Assembly: GCA_003541445.1 (NCBI GenBank)
Contig: DPMO01000032.1
Span: forward strand, 1-6,402
Direction: 5' to 3'
Source of the DNA: Clostridiales bacterium
GTDB lineage: Bacteria; Bacillota; Sulfobacillia; UBA995; UBA9673
DNA length: 6,402 nucleotides
The notes below the pieces were generated by a model that made no database searches, was not told the origin of the DNA, and was given only the letters and a program-made list of their open reading frames with translations. Positions within the stretch are counted from its first letter, which is position 1. Each line of letters opens with the position of its first letter. Shown here piece by piece: positions 5,904 through 6,402 of the stretch. The position numbers and the translations under genes are program-made.

Positions 5904-6402
5904 ATGACGGACACGGGCACCACCACCGCGGATCGAAAGGGCGGCCTGCCGGCCGGCGCCCTACCGCCGGCCTACGACCCGGCCGGGACCGAGAAGAAGT
6001 GGCAGGACTTCTGGCTCGAGCACGACCTCTTCCGCGCCCGGACAGACCCGGCGCGGGAGCCGTTCTGCATCGTCATCCCTCCCCCGAACGTGACCGGCGC
6101 GCTCCACATGGGACACGCCCTCGACAACACTATCCAGGACATCCTGACCCGGTGGCGGCGGATGCTGGGCTACGCCACCCTGTGGCTCCCGGGGACGGAC
6201 CACGCCAGCATCGCCACCCAGAGGGTGGTCCTGAACCGCCTGGCCGAACAGGGGGTGACGCGGGATGAACTCGACCGGGAGTCGTTCCTCGAGCACGCCT
6301 GGGCCTGGAAGGACGAGTACGAGAAGACCATCATCGGCCAGCTCCAGCGGCTGGGCTGTTCCTGCGACTGGTCGCGTACCCGCTTCACCATGGACGAGGG
6401 CC
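5904..6402 (+). CDS. valS: Valyl-tRNA synthetase, N-terminal part (3' end beyond the window)
   Basis: This gene encodes the cytosolic class I aminoacyl-tRNA synthetase that charges tRNA-Val with valine. The frame starts at an ATG with a good ribosome binding site and stays open for 166 codons to the window edge; the complete protein is normally about 880 residues. After a short, poorly conserved leader of about 20 residues the family begins at [36 protein letters not shown] contains the class I HIGH signature as HMGH (residues 68-71, ATP binding). [10 protein letters not shown] (Asp at 99) is the next conserved block, with Ser where many bacteria have Gly, a variant I believe occurs in clostridial enzymes. 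The editing domain and KMSKS loop lie outside the window. Expression is controlled by the T-box leader directly upstream, which supports the amino-acid assignment independently of the protein. Confidence 0.97.
   Translation, partial: MTDTGTTTADRKGGLPAGALPPAYDPAGTEKKWQDFWLEHDLFRARTDPAREPFCIVIPPPNVTGALHMGHALDNTIQDILTRWRRMLGYATLWLPGTDHASIATQRVVLNRLAEQGVTRDELDRESFLEHAWAWKDEYEKTIIGQLQRLGCSCDWSRTRFTMDEG

Noticed and set aside
5825..6268. Open frame of 147 codons over the start of valS
   Set aside because: It is a shadow frame; the valS frame from 5904 carries the HMGH and DHASIATQ motifs and a good ribosome binding site.

Overview
The window is about 6.4 kb of very GC-rich bacterial DNA. It carries the nearly complete 3' part of a LonA protease gene, a convergent DMT/EamA-family transporter, a divergent GNAT acetyltransferase, a degraded FAD/NAD(P)H oxidoreductase pseudogene, and a promoter plus T-box riboswitch leading into the 5' part of a valyl-tRNA synthetase gene (valS). 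A transcription-attenuating T-box in front of valS, together with lon and valS lying close to each other, points to a high-GC, deep-branching member of the Bacillota (Firmicutes). That placement is inference. Frequent AGG and AUA codons in a GC-rich background would fit a thermophile, but only weakly.

Layout. Positions 1-2472 (+) hold lon, missing only its first codons, with intact ATPase and Ser/Lys protease sites and an unusual acidic, Pro/Gly-rich C-terminal tail. Positions 2432-3490 (-) hold a ten-helix EamA transporter whose last codons overlap the end of lon tail to tail by 41 bp. Positions 3491-3753 are a divergent spacer with ribosome binding sites for both flanking genes and short repeats that could be operators. 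Positions 3754-4362 (+) hold a GNAT acetyltransferase. Its stop codon overlaps, as ATGA, the relic start of the oxidoreductase pseudogene (4359-5435, +).

That pseudogene keeps the start, the GGGPAG dinucleotide-binding motif, the whole NAD(P)H domain and the last C-terminal block. It has lost an N-terminal segment of roughly 80 codons, a C-terminal segment of roughly 40 codons, and its reading frame at two places. The final codons of the relic contain the TTGACA -35 box of the valS promoter (5418-5447). From there a leader of about 450 nt runs to valS (5904 to the window end). It contains a T-box with a Stem I, a GUC (Val) specifier candidate, a Stem III, the conserved T-box sequence, and mutually exclusive antiterminator and terminator helices.

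How the parts work together: lon (protein quality control) and valS (translation) are housekeeping genes. The transporter, acetyltransferase and oxidoreductase relic between them look like a small accessory insert. In Bacillus subtilis lonA and valS also belong to one chromosomal neighbourhood, so the insert may occupy a conserved locus. valS expression is predicted to rise when uncharged tRNA-Val accumulates. I found no mobile element, CRISPR array, or rRNA or tRNA gene, and no clearly new multi-gene system. The most notable items are the multiply deleted oxidoreductase and the valS promoter embedded in its surviving tail.
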